Part shown: positions 32,613 through 40,647 of the stretch, piece after piece
How positions within the stretch are numbered: position 1 is the stretch's first letter
Layout: each line of letters begins with the position of its first letter
Source: JAVBLG01 sp031553655
GTDB lineage: Bacteria; Desulfobacterota; Desulfovibrionia; Desulfovibrionales; Desulfovibrionaceae
DNA: 64,000 nt
Assembly (NCBI GenBank): GCA_031553655.1
Contig: JAVBLG010000101.1
Location: forward strand, 1 to 64,000
Direction of reading: 5' to 3'
Notes under the pieces: generated by a model
The model's input: the letters and a program-made list of their open reading frames with translations, nothing else
Told to the model about the DNA's origin: nothing
Databases searched by the model: none
Program-made: the position numbers and the translations under genes

Positions 32613-35189
32613 ATGCAAAAAGAATTTTTCGATATTACCGGCATGACCTGTTCGGCCTGCTCAAGCAGAGTTACCAAAGCCGTGTCGGCGTTAAAAGGCG
32701 TTGGCGACGTGAGCGTGAACCTTCTGAAAAACAGTATGGCCATCAGCTTTGACGAGTCTGTAGTTTCAACGTCGGACATCACGGATGCCGTGATAAAGGC
32801 CGGGTACGGAGCTTCACCGCATGTATCCAAAAGCGGAAAGACCGGCACGACGGGCAAGAGCCCTGATCCCGTAGCTGTCGAGCTACAGGAAATTAAAGAG
32901 CGGCTGACTGTTTCCCTGTTTTTCACTGTACCGTTGTTTTATCTGGCAATGGGGCCGATGTTCGCTTTGCCTCTACCCGGATTTTTCCAGGGGGCGGAAA
33001 ACGCGCTGCCTTTCGCCTTTACGCAATTCCTGCTGACCATTCCGGTCATGGCCGTCAACTTCAAATTTTACCGGGTGGGGTTCAAGACGCTTTTCTCGGG
33101 CTCGCCGAACATGGACTCGCTCATTGCCATTGGTTCCGGCGCGGCGGCTGTTTTCAGCGTCTATGCCTTCTACAAGATGACTTTCGCCATTGGGCGGGCG
33201 GATCCGGCCACGGTGCGGCATTTTGCCGCGAACCTGTATTTCGATTCCGCAGCCATGATCCTGACTTTGATCACCCTGGGCAAATTTTTTGAAGCCAGGG
33301 CCAAAGGCAGAACTTCCGATGCCATTGCCAAACTCATGAATCTTACCCCCAAAACAGCCACCGTAATACGTGACGGCAATGAAACCGCCATAGCACGAGA
33401 AGATGTGCTTGCCGGGGATATTCTGGTGGTCAAAGCCGGTGAAAGCGTTCCGGTGGACGGCGTTATCACCGAAGGAAACGGCTTTTTAGACGAATCCGCC
33501 CTGACCGGCGAAAGTCTGCCTTTGGAAAAACGCGGCGGGGACACCGTAACCGGCGCGACCATCAATAAGTCCGGGCATTTTCTCATGCGAGCGACCAGAG
33601 TCGGCGACGACACTACCCTGGCCCAAATCATCAAGCTGGTGGATGAAGCCACTTCGTCCAAGGCTCCCATCGCCCGGTTGGCCGACAAAATCAGCGGCAT
33701 TTTCGTGCCGGTTGTCATTGCCATTGCCGTAGTCGCCACAGTAATCTGGCTGTTACTCGGCCATGAGCTGGAATTCGCCATGTCCATCGGCATTGCGGTA
33801 CTGGTCATATCCTGCCCCTGCGCCCTCGGGCTTGCCACGCCCACGGCCATTATGGTGGGCACCGGGCGTGGCGCGGCAAACGGCATTCTGCTCAAATCCG
33901 CCGAAGCCATTGAAACGGCGGGAGGCATTGATACGGTTGTATTGGATAAAACCGGAACCGTTACCGAGGGCAAACCCGTGGTGACAGACATAGTTCCCAC
34001 AGCTTCCATAACGGAAACGGAATTGTTGGCTTTTGCCGCCTCGCTCGAAAAACTCTCGGAACACCCGCTCGGCGCGGCCATTGTGCAGGAAGCGGAAAAG
34101 CGGGATCTGACTTTGTGCAAGGTGGACAGCTTCGTACAAAACCCAGGCCAGGGTATTTCCGGTACGATAGAGGGAATGCGTCATTTTGCCGGCAATGCAA
34201 AAATGCTTCAGGCCGAAGGTATTGCCAACAGCTTGTCGGGCAAGGCGGAAGTTTTCGCCGCCGAGGGCAAAACCGCTTTGTATTTTGCGCGGGGCAAGGA
34301 ACTTGTGGGCCTTATCGCCGTCGCGGACGTGATCAAGAAAAACAGCCGCCAGGCTGTGGCCGAACTTGAAGTCATGGGCATTGAGGTCATCATGCTCACG
34401 GGCGATAATGCCCAAACCGCCGAGGCCGTGCGCCGCCAGGCGGGAATAAATAAGGTGGTGGCCGAAGTGCTTCCCCAGGGCAAGGAACGCGAAGTTCATG
34501 CGTTGCGGAAACAGGGAAAAAAAGTCGCCATGGTCGGCGACGGCATTAACGACGCCCCGGCCCTGGCCCGCGCCGACGTAGGCATCGCCATTGGAGCGGG
34601 TACGGATGTGGCCATTGAATCGGCGGACATAGTGCTAATGAAAAGCGATCTCCTGGATGCCGTTTCCGCCATCCAGCTCAGCCGGGAGGTTATGCGCACG
34701 ATCCGCCAAAACCTGTTCTGGGCCTTCTTTTACAACAGCATAGGCATCCCGGTGGCGGCGGGCGTTTTCCACGGCATCTGGGGGCTTACGCTCAGCCCCA
34801 TGGTTGCGGCGGCGGCCATGAGCCTCAGTTCCGTCAGCGTCGTGTCCAACGCGCTCCGGCTCCATCTTTTTGTGCCAAAACATTCGCAAAGCGGTGATGA
34901 GTCCGGGACAAGCCATGTTCCACAACCGGCATTACCAGCCAAAAAAATAACAAACCAAAGCAACATAAGGAGTTCCGTCATGAAAAAAAACATAACTATT
35001 GAAGGCATGAATTGCGGGCACTGCACCGGTTCAGTGGAAAAGGCGTTGCGGGCCGTTCCCGGTGTTACCGCAGTAAGCGTTGATCTGACTTCCAAAACCG
35101 CGACGGTTGAGGCGGACGGCAACGTTTCCGACGAAACGCTTAAAAAAGCTGTAAAAGATACCGGCTTTGCAGTAATCGGCATCAAGTAG
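32613..35189 (+). CDS. copA: Copper-exporting P1B-type ATPase with in-frame C-terminal CopZ-like HMA domain
   Basis: 858 residues. The N-terminal HMA domain has 'GMTCSACSS' (CxxC metal site). Then come the membrane segments, 'LTGESLPLEK' of the actuator, the 'CPCALGLATP' transmembrane metal site, the phosphorylation site 'DKTGTVTEGKP', and 'GDGINDAPALARADVGIAIG'. Together these define a CopA-type Cu(I) exporter. After the last helix ('VVSNALRLHLFVP') a 35-residue polar linker runs without a stop into a complete second HMA domain, 'IEGMNCGHCTGSVEKAL'. That domain has its own ribosome site and ATG at 34980. The linker contains GCC followed by A7; with one A fewer it would read GCC AAA AAA TAA and split the proteins. 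The family reaction is ATP-driven export of Cu(I). Confidence 0.92.
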   Translation: MQKEFFDITGMTCSACSSRVTKAVSALKGVGDVSVNLLKNSMAISFDESVVSTSDITDAVIKAGYGASPHVSKSGKTGTTGKSPDPVAVELQEIKERLTVSLFFTVPLFYLAMGPMFALPLPGFFQGAENALPFAFTQFLLTIPVMAVNFKFYRVGFKTLFSGSPNMDSLIAIGSGAAAVFSVYAFYKMTFAIGRADPATVRHFAANLYFDSAAMILTLITLGKFFEARAKGRTSDAIAKLMNLTPKTATVIRDGNETAIAREDVLAGDILVVKAGESVPVDGVITEGNGFLDESALTGESLPLEKRGGDTVTGATINKSGHFLMRATRVGDDTTLAQIIKLVDEATSSKAPIARLADKISGIFVPVVIAIAVVATVIWLLLGHELEFAMSIGIAVLVISCPCALGLATPTAIMVGTGRGAANGILLKSAEAIETAGGIDTVVLDKTGTVTEGKPVVTDIVPTASITETELLAFAASLEKLSEHPLGAAIVQEAEKRDLTLCKVDSFVQNPGQGISGTIEGMRHFAGNAKMLQAEGIANSLSGKAEVFAAEGKTALYFARGKELVGLIAVADVIKKNSRQAVAELEVMGIEVIMLTGDNAQTAEAVRRQAGINKVVAEVLPQGKEREVHALRKQGKKVAMVGDGINDAPALARADVGIAIGAGTDVAIESADIVLMKSDLLDAVSAIQLSREVMRTIRQNLFWAFFYNSIGIPVAAGVFHGIWGLTLSPMVAAAAMSLSSVSVVSNALRLHLFVPKHSQSGDESGTSHVPQPALPAKKITNQSNIRSSVMKKNITIEGMNCGHCTGSVEKALRAVPGVTAVSVDLTSKTATVEADGNVSDETLKKAVKDTGFAVIGIK
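34980..35189 (+). CDS. copZ: CopZ-like copper chaperone (internal start within the copA frame)
   Basis: 69 residues, a complete HMA fold: 'ITIEGMNCGHCTGSVEKALRA' with the CxxC site (Cys-Gly-His-Cys), then 'KTATVEADGNVSDETLKKAVKDTGFAV'. AAGGAG at 34967-34972 is 7 bases before ATG 34980, a strong independent start inside the longer frame. It would carry Cu(I) in the cytosol and hand it to the exporter. Either both a fused and a free form are made, or the two genes are really separate and the A7 tract just upstream is one base too long in this sequence. Confidence 0.8.
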   Translation: MKKNITIEGMNCGHCTGSVEKALRAVPGVTAVSVDLTSKTATVEADGNVSDETLKKAVKDTGFAVIGIK

Positions 35190-35210
35190 AGTGTGGAAAA
35201 GGTGGGTAAT

Positions 35211-35993
35211 ATGAAATTCCAACAGATACGCGGAGCCACGGTCATTGTGACCTATGCGGGAAAGAAGTTCCTGATAGACCCGTTTTTTGCGGACAAGGGA
35301 AGTGTGCCACCCGTGCCCTCTCCTTACAATGAAAGCCCCAACCCTCTGGTTGCGCTGCCGTTGTCCATAAGCGAAATTGTCGCAGTTGATGCCGTTATCG
35401 TCACGCATATGCATCATTTCGATCATTTCGATGAAGCGGCTCAGAGGGCGCTGCCCAAAGATATGCCAATGTTCACGCAGAATGAAAAAGAAGCGCGCGA
35501 CATGCGCGGGCTCGGCTTCAAGAACGTAACAGCCCTTCATGATGAAGGAGTGCACTTTGAAGAGATTACGCTCCACAGAACAAACGGTGAACATGGGCGC
35601 GGCGAGGCTTCAAAAAAGAATTACGCGGCGCTCGGAATTCCTGATGAAGTCTGCGGCGTTGTGTTTACCAAGCTTGGTGAAAGAACCGCATACGTTGCCG
35701 GTGATACGCTTTGGGGCGAGATGGTCAGAGACGCGATAGACAAACACCATCCTGATGTTATCGTCCTCAATGCCGCGCAGGCCCAATTTCCGGATGGCAC
35801 GCCGATTCTGATGGGCGCCGAAGGACTTTATGAGGTGTCTAAAGCCGCCCCGCAAGCCACGATAATCGTGACTCACCTTGATGCGGTCAATCACGCCCGT
35901 GTAAGCCGTGGGGACATGCGGCAGTTTGTCCAGGACAAAGGGCTCAACTCCCGGGTGTTTATTCCCACGGATGGAGAAGAACTGTCCCTATAA
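35211..35993 (+). CDS. Metallo-beta-lactamase-fold hydrolase (UlaG-like)
   Basis: 260 residues from ATG 35211. The fold starts 'MKFQQIRGATVIVTYAGKKFLIDPFFADKG'. The metal site is 'VIVTHMHHFDHFDEAAQ' (H-x-H-x-D-H variant), with a later 'AYVAGDTLWGEMV' Asp and 'IIVTHLDAVNH' His. This layout fits the L-ascorbate-6-phosphate lactonase (UlaG)/YtnP-like branch. The substrate is unknown. The GTG at 35193, only 4 bases after copA/copZ ends, is an alternative start. It is probably co-transcribed with copA and ended by the hairpin at 36023-36068. Confidence 0.88.
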   Translation: MKFQQIRGATVIVTYAGKKFLIDPFFADKGSVPPVPSPYNESPNPLVALPLSISEIVAVDAVIVTHMHHFDHFDEAAQRALPKDMPMFTQNEKEARDMRGLGFKNVTALHDEGVHFEEITLHRTNGEHGRGEASKKNYAALGIPDEVCGVVFTKLGERTAYVAGDTLWGEMVRDAIDKHHPDVIVLNAAQAQFPDGTPILMGAEGLYEVSKAAPQATIIVTHLDAVNHARVSRGDMRQFVQDKGLNSRVFIPTDGEELSL

Positions 35994-36022
35994 AATCCCT
36001 GAATTTTGCAAGAGCCATCATA

Positions 36023-36068
36023 AATTCACTCCGAGAAAGTTTAATTAGGGGCTTTCTCGGAGTGAATT
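36023..36068. terminator. 17-bp perfect hairpin after the MBL gene
   Basis: Arms 36023-36039 and 36052-36068 are exact complements with a 12-base loop. There is no U-tract on either side, so it may end transcription weakly or protect a 3' end. It lies 30 bases after the stop codon. Confidence 0.65.
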
Positions 36069-36128
36069 GTCGATTCAGGCTCTCTATGCGGAATCGCCGG
36101 TAACAGTCGGTATAAATTTCATAGCCTG

Positions 36129-36275
36129 TTACTTTCGTTCATTGTGAACTTTGTGCAGCGCCTTGCAAAACTTGAGCTGTCCGTCTTCCATCAGCCCGCA
36201 GTCATGCCAGCCAAGATGCCGGTAAAATCCGGGAGCCAGCGCACGGCTGAACAGGGTGAAGGATTGCACCGGGAA
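36129..36275 (-). pseudogene. GNAT acetyltransferase fragment (C-terminal)
   Basis: Reads 'QSFTLFSRALAPGFYRHLGWHDCGLMEDGQLKFCKALHK' and ends at a TAA at 36129. The 'PGFYRHLGW' stretch is the C-terminal alpha4-beta6 region of GNAT enzymes. Upstream sequence does not continue the frame, so the acetyl-CoA site is missing. Confidence 0.65.
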
Positions 36276-36411
36276 TTCAACGGAAAATGCCATTTTGTCC
36301 CCATTCGTGAATGCCCGTAATGCCTTTTTGGAGGTTTTTTGTCAAAAAATCCGAGCCCGATGCCAGGCCATTGCTTCCTTGGAGGAACTTTGCCCATCAA
36401 CCCTGCTTCCA

Positions 36412-36903
36412 CTATGCCTTGTACATCGCCTTGAGGAAACGCAGGCCGCTTTCTGTTTTAAACACCTTTTTCTTGAAGCTTTGAACCGCATGCTCATTGA
36501 TGCCCATTCCATGGATGTTCACAAGAAAATCAGCCTCGAGCAGAATCTGGCAGTCGATGCCGTCGATATCTGTATATGTATGATGCCTGCCAATGAGCGT
36601 GCTCACTCTGGAAATTATATCTTTAGTGCATCCGAGCGCCCTTAGCATGTCGGCGGCGACGGGCGGCCCTTCTTTTTCCTGCTGGGCGGGAGTACAGGAG
36701 CCTAACTTGTCTTCCACCACTTTAATGCCAATATCATGGGTGAGGGCGGAGATTTCAAGAATTTCCTGGGTTTTCCGGTCAAGCTGTTCAAGCTCGCCTA
36801 TTGTTTTCGCCAGCCCGTGCACACACAAAAAATGATTGATGCGCCGTATGTCTCCGGAATAAAAATTCAGCATGGCTTCGGTTGTCTTGGCAATCATGGT
36901 CAT
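36412..36903 (-). CDS. HD-domain phosphohydrolase
   Basis: 163 residues from ATG 36903, which has GAGGA 8 bases upstream. The order of metal ligands fits the HD superfamily: 'RINHFLCVHGLAKTIGELE' (first His), 'ISALTHDIGIKVVE' (HD pair), 'IGRHHTYTDIDGIDCQILLEADFLVNIH' (HH and final Asp). A stand-alone HD protein of this length probably hydrolyses a nucleotide or other phosphoester; the substrate is not readable. A second start 12 codons upstream has no ribosome site. Confidence 0.87.
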   Translation of the reverse strand: MTMIAKTTEAMLNFYSGDIRRINHFLCVHGLAKTIGELEQLDRKTQEILEISALTHDIGIKVVEDKLGSCTPAQQEKEGPPVAADMLRALGCTKDIISRVSTLIGRHHTYTDIDGIDCQILLEADFLVNIHGMGINEHAVQSFKKKVFKTESGLRFLKAMYKA

Positions 36904-37007
36904 ATTTTTCCTCATTTCTTCATGGCATTGACCCGCCATTCCGGCGGCATCTTTTCCAGGGCATAACGAAAGGCGGTGCGGGGCATATCAAACCCGGATT
37001 GCCGCGC

Positions 37008-37466
37008 CTATTCTGGCGCCCCAAGCAAAGGGCATATAAGCAGACAATGCGATGTAAACTCGTTTTCACCCAACACAGTATTGTTACTTGACGGCTTAGG
37101 TTCCGCAGCATTTAACATCTTGATTGCGGCGTTGCAGCCCACTGCGAATGGTGGCAAAAATTTGCGCCAGTCGGCCTTGGAAACCGGAATTACCCTCTCT
37201 GAAATATTTTGACTGCCCGCACACTCCGAATTACTGAATTCCAGGATGAAGCAGCCCTCAGATTTTGCTTCCAAGGCATCCATTACAAGCAATATCTCGC
37301 ACATTTGTTCCAGAAAAACGTCCATGGCCTTGCCGCAGTCTTCCACGCTGTAGCCTAATTCCTCATAGAGCCCCCAAACAACTTCTCCGGAGAGTCTGGA
37401 GTACAGCGGATGCCTGCCGCGCAACTCCTTGCCGCGTTCGGCGGATATGGTATTTTTATTTTTCAT
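37008..37466 (-). CDS. Hypothetical protein, 152 residues
   Basis: I do not recognise a family. The N-terminal half is helical and acidic ('LSGEVVWGLYEELGYSVEDCGKAMDVFLEQMCEILLVMDALEAKSEGCFILEF'). The C-terminal half contains 'PPFAVGCNAAIKMLNAAEPKP' and ends in a Cys/Leu-rich tail. No signal peptide is present. The start 'MKNKNTISAERGKELRGRHPLYS' is plausible, and the reading frame has normal composition. It may be cytosolic. Flanked by an HD hydrolase and a gene fragment, it shows no operon logic. Confidence 0.5.
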   Translation of the reverse strand: MKNKNTISAERGKELRGRHPLYSRLSGEVVWGLYEELGYSVEDCGKAMDVFLEQMCEILLVMDALEAKSEGCFILEFSNSECAGSQNISERVIPVSKADWRKFLPPFAVGCNAAIKMLNAAEPKPSSNNTVLGENEFTSHCLLICPLLGAPE

Positions 37467-37636
37467 GGTGTTATCAGATTAAAATGTAATACGTATCAGA
37501 GTCAAAAATCTCTGGCGTCCGTCGTTTCCATCAGCAGCCTCTGGGCCACGCAACGGCGGATGTCTTGCTTGTATTTTTCCGCCCAGACAGATATATACAT
37601 ATTATAAATTAATTGCCAACTGTGTACCCACTGTAT

Positions 37637-37855
37637 GCCTATGAGTTCGCGGCCGACGCCAATTCGATGATCTGTCGCGGCGTGATGCTGTCTGGCAAGG
37701 CCGAGCTGTCCTGGGATTATAACCTGTGGCGCTCGTTATGGCGGGACTTTATGACCATATACTAGCCGCTCGATCCCGACTTTGTGGTCGTGAAGTTCAC
37801 GGCGGAGCGCGGGAACTACTACGAAGGGCTGCGCAACACGGATTTTACGATCTGA
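37637..37855 (+). pseudogene. Pyridoxamine 5'-phosphate oxidase-family fragment with in-frame amber
   Basis: One frame reads 'VMLSGKAELSWDYNLWRSLWRDFMTIY', then TAG (37763-37765), then 'PLDPDFVVVKFTAERGNYYEGLRNTDFTI' and a TGA at 37853. The second part is the C-terminus of general-stress-type PNPOx flavoproteins. The N-terminal half is absent. It is followed directly by the alpha/beta hydrolase gene. Confidence 0.7.
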
Positions 37856-37866
37856 AAGGCCGACTG

Positions 37867-38640
37867 ATGGCATACGCCAATGTGAGTGACATAAGGCTCT
37901 ATTATGAAGATCACGGTAAAGACGAGCCGGTTATTTTTATTCACGGCAGCTTTTCGCGGGGAGACTCCACTTTTACCGCGCAAATACCGGTATTCAGCCG
38001 TAGTTACAGAGTGATATGCCCCGACCTGCGCGGCCATGGGAGAACGATTGCAGCATCACCACATTGGACAACACCACAGCTTGCCGACGATATAATATAT
38101 TTGCTGGATGAGCTGCATATACCCAAAGCCCACATTGTCGGCCACAGTATGGGCGGCGATGTAGCCATGTATTGCGCCATTCGGCATTCCGAGCGTGTGG
38201 CTACCGCGACTTCCATTGCCTCGACCGGAGTAGCCAATGATGGAGTTAAAAGATATGTACGTGAGTTTCATCCCGAAAAGCTATGTAAAGACCGGCATGG
38301 GAAATTCGTTGAACGCCTGCGAAATGATCACGCCCTGGCCCACAAAGGCAAATGGGAGGATTTCATAACGGAAACAATTAAAAACTGCGAACTCTATCCC
38401 AATTTCACCAAAGCTGAATTAGCTGCCATATCTATGCCGTTTCTTTTAATATATGGATATAGCGACTCGTTGATAGACCCTGAAGAAATTACGGAACTCA
38501 AAGATAATATTCGATCTTTCACGGCACATGCCATCAAGGATGCCGACCACTATTTACATATGCCAAATCGGCAGTGTGATACGGTAAACAAAGTATTGCT
38601 CGATTTTTTTACCGCAAATAAATGCTCCGGCTTTTATTAG
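37867..38640 (+). CDS. Alpha/beta hydrolase
   Basis: 257 residues from ATG 37867. The fold is standard: 'SDIRLYYEDHGKDEPVIFIHGSF' (oxyanion HG), 'VICPDLRGHGRT', the nucleophile elbow 'IVGHSMGGDVAMYCAI' (Ser), 'LLIYGYSDSLIDPEEI' (Asp) and 'IKDADHYLHMPNR' (His). The substrate is unknown; the sequence is closest to the general esterase/haloperoxidase-like group. Reading further upstream would run through the PNPOx fragment in another phase, so the ATG here is preferred. It is rather AT-rich compared with the formate dehydrogenase genes that follow. Confidence 0.9.
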   Translation: MAYANVSDIRLYYEDHGKDEPVIFIHGSFSRGDSTFTAQIPVFSRSYRVICPDLRGHGRTIAASPHWTTPQLADDIIYLLDELHIPKAHIVGHSMGGDVAMYCAIRHSERVATATSIASTGVANDGVKRYVREFHPEKLCKDRHGKFVERLRNDHALAHKGKWEDFITETIKNCELYPNFTKAELAAISMPFLLIYGYSDSLIDPEEITELKDNIRSFTAHAIKDADHYLHMPNRQCDTVNKVLLDFFTANKCSGFY

Positions 38641-38785
38641 GGTTGGCATTTTGCCTAAACTGTTTTTTACTGAATTGAAGCGAATATTTATCCGTAATCG
38701 AAAATTCTCCCGGGAAGTCATGAAAATCCCAATATACTGTCGCGCCATTGGTATAATACTCTCATAATACAAACCTATAGGCTAT

Positions 38786-39547
38786 CTAAATCACTCTGCC
38801 CAAAGGATCGGAAAAGACGGTGAGGCGGTTTTCCGCCGGACGACAGAACCCCACAAGGGCAACACCAGCCCTGGGGGCGTCATGCAGTGCCATTCTTGTC
38901 ACGGCTGCCCTGCTTACCATGAAAGATATGCCCAACCGGCGAGCTTTGGCGTAAAGGCTGGCGGTAAGGCGGGCGGTTGTGAACAGAACGTGCCCACCGG
39001 GATCAAGCCCGCTCAGCGCGGAATGCCCGGCCAGACGGTCCAGGCAGTTATGGCGGCCTATATCTTCAACAAGCAAGGCCATACCGGCCTGAATACCGTC
39101 TGGCTCAAGGCGCATCATGGCGGCCCGGTGCGAGCAGCCGGTTCCAGCCCAAAGCCCTGGAGCATCCAAGAAGCCGCGCATATGTTCAAGCAGGGCCGAG
39201 GCGCGCGCCGAACCTGGCACGGTATTTATCGGGCGGGTTTTGAGCGGCCTGGTGAAGCGCACCCGCACCATGGGGCCGCCCTCCCCTGCACTTTCTTCCT
39301 CAAGCACAATATGTTCCGGATCAGGAAAAGGCGCGGGCCCGCATAAAGGCGGGCTGCCTTGCTCCAACAACACGTTGCCCAGAGCCAGCTCTTTGAGTTC
39401 CTGCGGCCTGGACCACAGCAGGCGCTTTTCCCCTTCGTGCTCAACAGTGAACCGGATCTCATGGGCAACGGAATCTTCGGCGGCCAGCCATGAGTCGCCT
39501 TGCCATTGCCTGATGCGGGCCGGTTCGCATGAAATTTCACCGCGCAT
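38786..39547 (-). CDS. fdhD: Formate dehydrogenase accessory protein FdhD (atypical, no CxxC seen)
   Basis: 253 residues. FdhD delivers sulfur from the cysteine desulfurase IscS to the molybdenum/tungsten cofactor of formate dehydrogenase. Family features seen are 'LKELALGNVLLEQG', 'WAGTGCSHRAAMM' (the TG-x-x-H-x-A motif), 'LVEDIGRHNCLDRLAG' and 'FTTARLTASLYAKARRLGISFMVSRAAVT'. Where the usual CGxCG sulfur-carrying loop is expected, the sequence reads 'PINTVPGSARASALLEHM' with no cysteine. The ATG at 39547 overlaps the fdhE stop (TAATG), so translation is coupled; a GTG at 39559 is the alternative. It is divergent from fdhAB. Confidence 0.88.
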   Translation of the reverse strand: MRGEISCEPARIRQWQGDSWLAAEDSVAHEIRFTVEHEGEKRLLWSRPQELKELALGNVLLEQGSPPLCGPAPFPDPEHIVLEEESAGEGGPMVRVRFTRPLKTRPINTVPGSARASALLEHMRGFLDAPGLWAGTGCSHRAAMMRLEPDGIQAGMALLVEDIGRHNCLDRLAGHSALSGLDPGGHVLFTTARLTASLYAKARRLGISFMVSRAAVTRMALHDAPRAGVALVGFCRPAENRLTVFSDPLGRVI

Positions 39548-40440
39548 TAAAAGCCCCACAGGGAAGGAGTTGGGCGATGAAAACCTTCTTTAACCGCCAG
39601 CATGTCCAACGGCAGCGAAAGCAAATCGTCAATCGCGGGAATAAATTCGGAAACGATTTTCTGGCGCGAGTCCGCCAGCTTTATGTAGCCTTCGCAGGAA
39701 CGGCAAACATGAACCTGGTACCCCGGCTCAGTGTCCGCTATAAAAAAGGCCATTTTTTCCGAATTTTCTTCCAAACAGAAGGGGCACTGCATGCGCTTAG
39801 CCCTATAAATCAGCAGGCAGAAAGAACAGGCATGCAGCCGCGCGCCCTCGGCCCCGCGCAATTCCCCGATGGACGGGTGCGAACCGCAATGCGGGCAATG
39901 TCCGTATGTCCAGATGGATGCCGGGTCATGTCCGCCGCTACGGGAAATATTTCGTGTTAAAGCATATGCGAACGGGCTCAAGGAGCTTTGCGCCATAAAA
40001 CGCAATAAGCCTGGCACCTGGGTAAAGCCTTGCCTATGGCCCGCAAACCACTCTTCATCATCATTCAAATGGGCGCGGAACAACGCGTCAGCGCTGATTT
40101 CTCCCTTCGACTTCAACTTGCCGAAGCGTTGCGAAGCTTCCTTGAATGGCCCCCCCAAACGGCTGAGAATCCCCTGGATGGCGCGCAACAGTTCCCGCTC
40201 TTGCGGCAAGTCGGCGGAAAAATTTTTGCGGGCAAGCAGCGGAATCCCCTGACGATGTTCTTCATCGGAGGGAGCGGGCTGCGGAAGAACATAAGAAGAG
40301 CCATCTTCAAAAGCCGCCAGAGCGCTTTCTTGCGCGCGAAGCACGCGCCTTACCAGATTTACAAGTTCCGGTGGCAACCAGTAAATTTGATCCAACACTT
40401 TAAGTTTTACGTCCGACGCGGCGAACTGAATATCCGGCAT
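39547..40440 (-). CDS. fdhE: Formate dehydrogenase accessory protein FdhE
   Basis: 297 residues with the four paired-cysteine knuckles of FdhE: 'CPHCGSHPSIGEL', 'HACSFCLLIYRAKRMQCPFC' and 'VHVCRSCEGYIKLAD'. They bind iron in a rubredoxin-like way in the E. coli protein. The N-terminal half is helical ('LPPELVNLVRRVLRAQESALAAF'). FdhE is needed for the activity of exported formate dehydrogenases, perhaps in folding or redox checking before Tat export. It is the first gene of the fdhE-fdhD pair and reads away from fdhAB, giving a compact locus that makes and matures one enzyme. Confidence 0.93.
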   Translation of the reverse strand: MPDIQFAASDVKLKVLDQIYWLPPELVNLVRRVLRAQESALAAFEDGSSYVLPQPAPSDEEHRQGIPLLARKNFSADLPQERELLRAIQGILSRLGGPFKEASQRFGKLKSKGEISADALFRAHLNDDEEWFAGHRQGFTQVPGLLRFMAQSSLSPFAYALTRNISRSGGHDPASIWTYGHCPHCGSHPSIGELRGAEGARLHACSFCLLIYRAKRMQCPFCLEENSEKMAFFIADTEPGYQVHVCRSCEGYIKLADSRQKIVSEFIPAIDDLLSLPLDMLAVKEGFHRPTPSLWGF

Positions 40441-40533
40441 GGCGTTTCCTACATATGATTAAGTTACCGGGAATCAGGAATAATCTTCATCATTAACCGG
40501 ATGCGTGGAAAAAGTATATATAAATAATTATCG

Positions 40534-40562
40534 TTGACTGCATACAACATAAGATATATGCT
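40534..40562 (+). promoter_or_regulatory. Sigma-70-type promoter of fdhAB
   Basis: -35 TTGACT (40534-40539) and -10 TATGCT (40557-40562) are 17 bases apart, 86 bases before the fdhA ATG. Nothing in the 200-base divergent region identifies a regulator site with confidence. Confidence 0.6.
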
Positions 40563-40647
40563 AAAAAAAGCATATTAATTGCCAATGCATTATAATTTTG
40601 AAGACTGTCCTTCATCACTCGAGCCTGAATTTCTCAGGAGACATCAC

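Noticed and set aside
33170..34120. A 316-codon open frame antisense to copA
   Set aside because: Shadow of a conserved gene; Met/Ser/Ala-rich with no domain.
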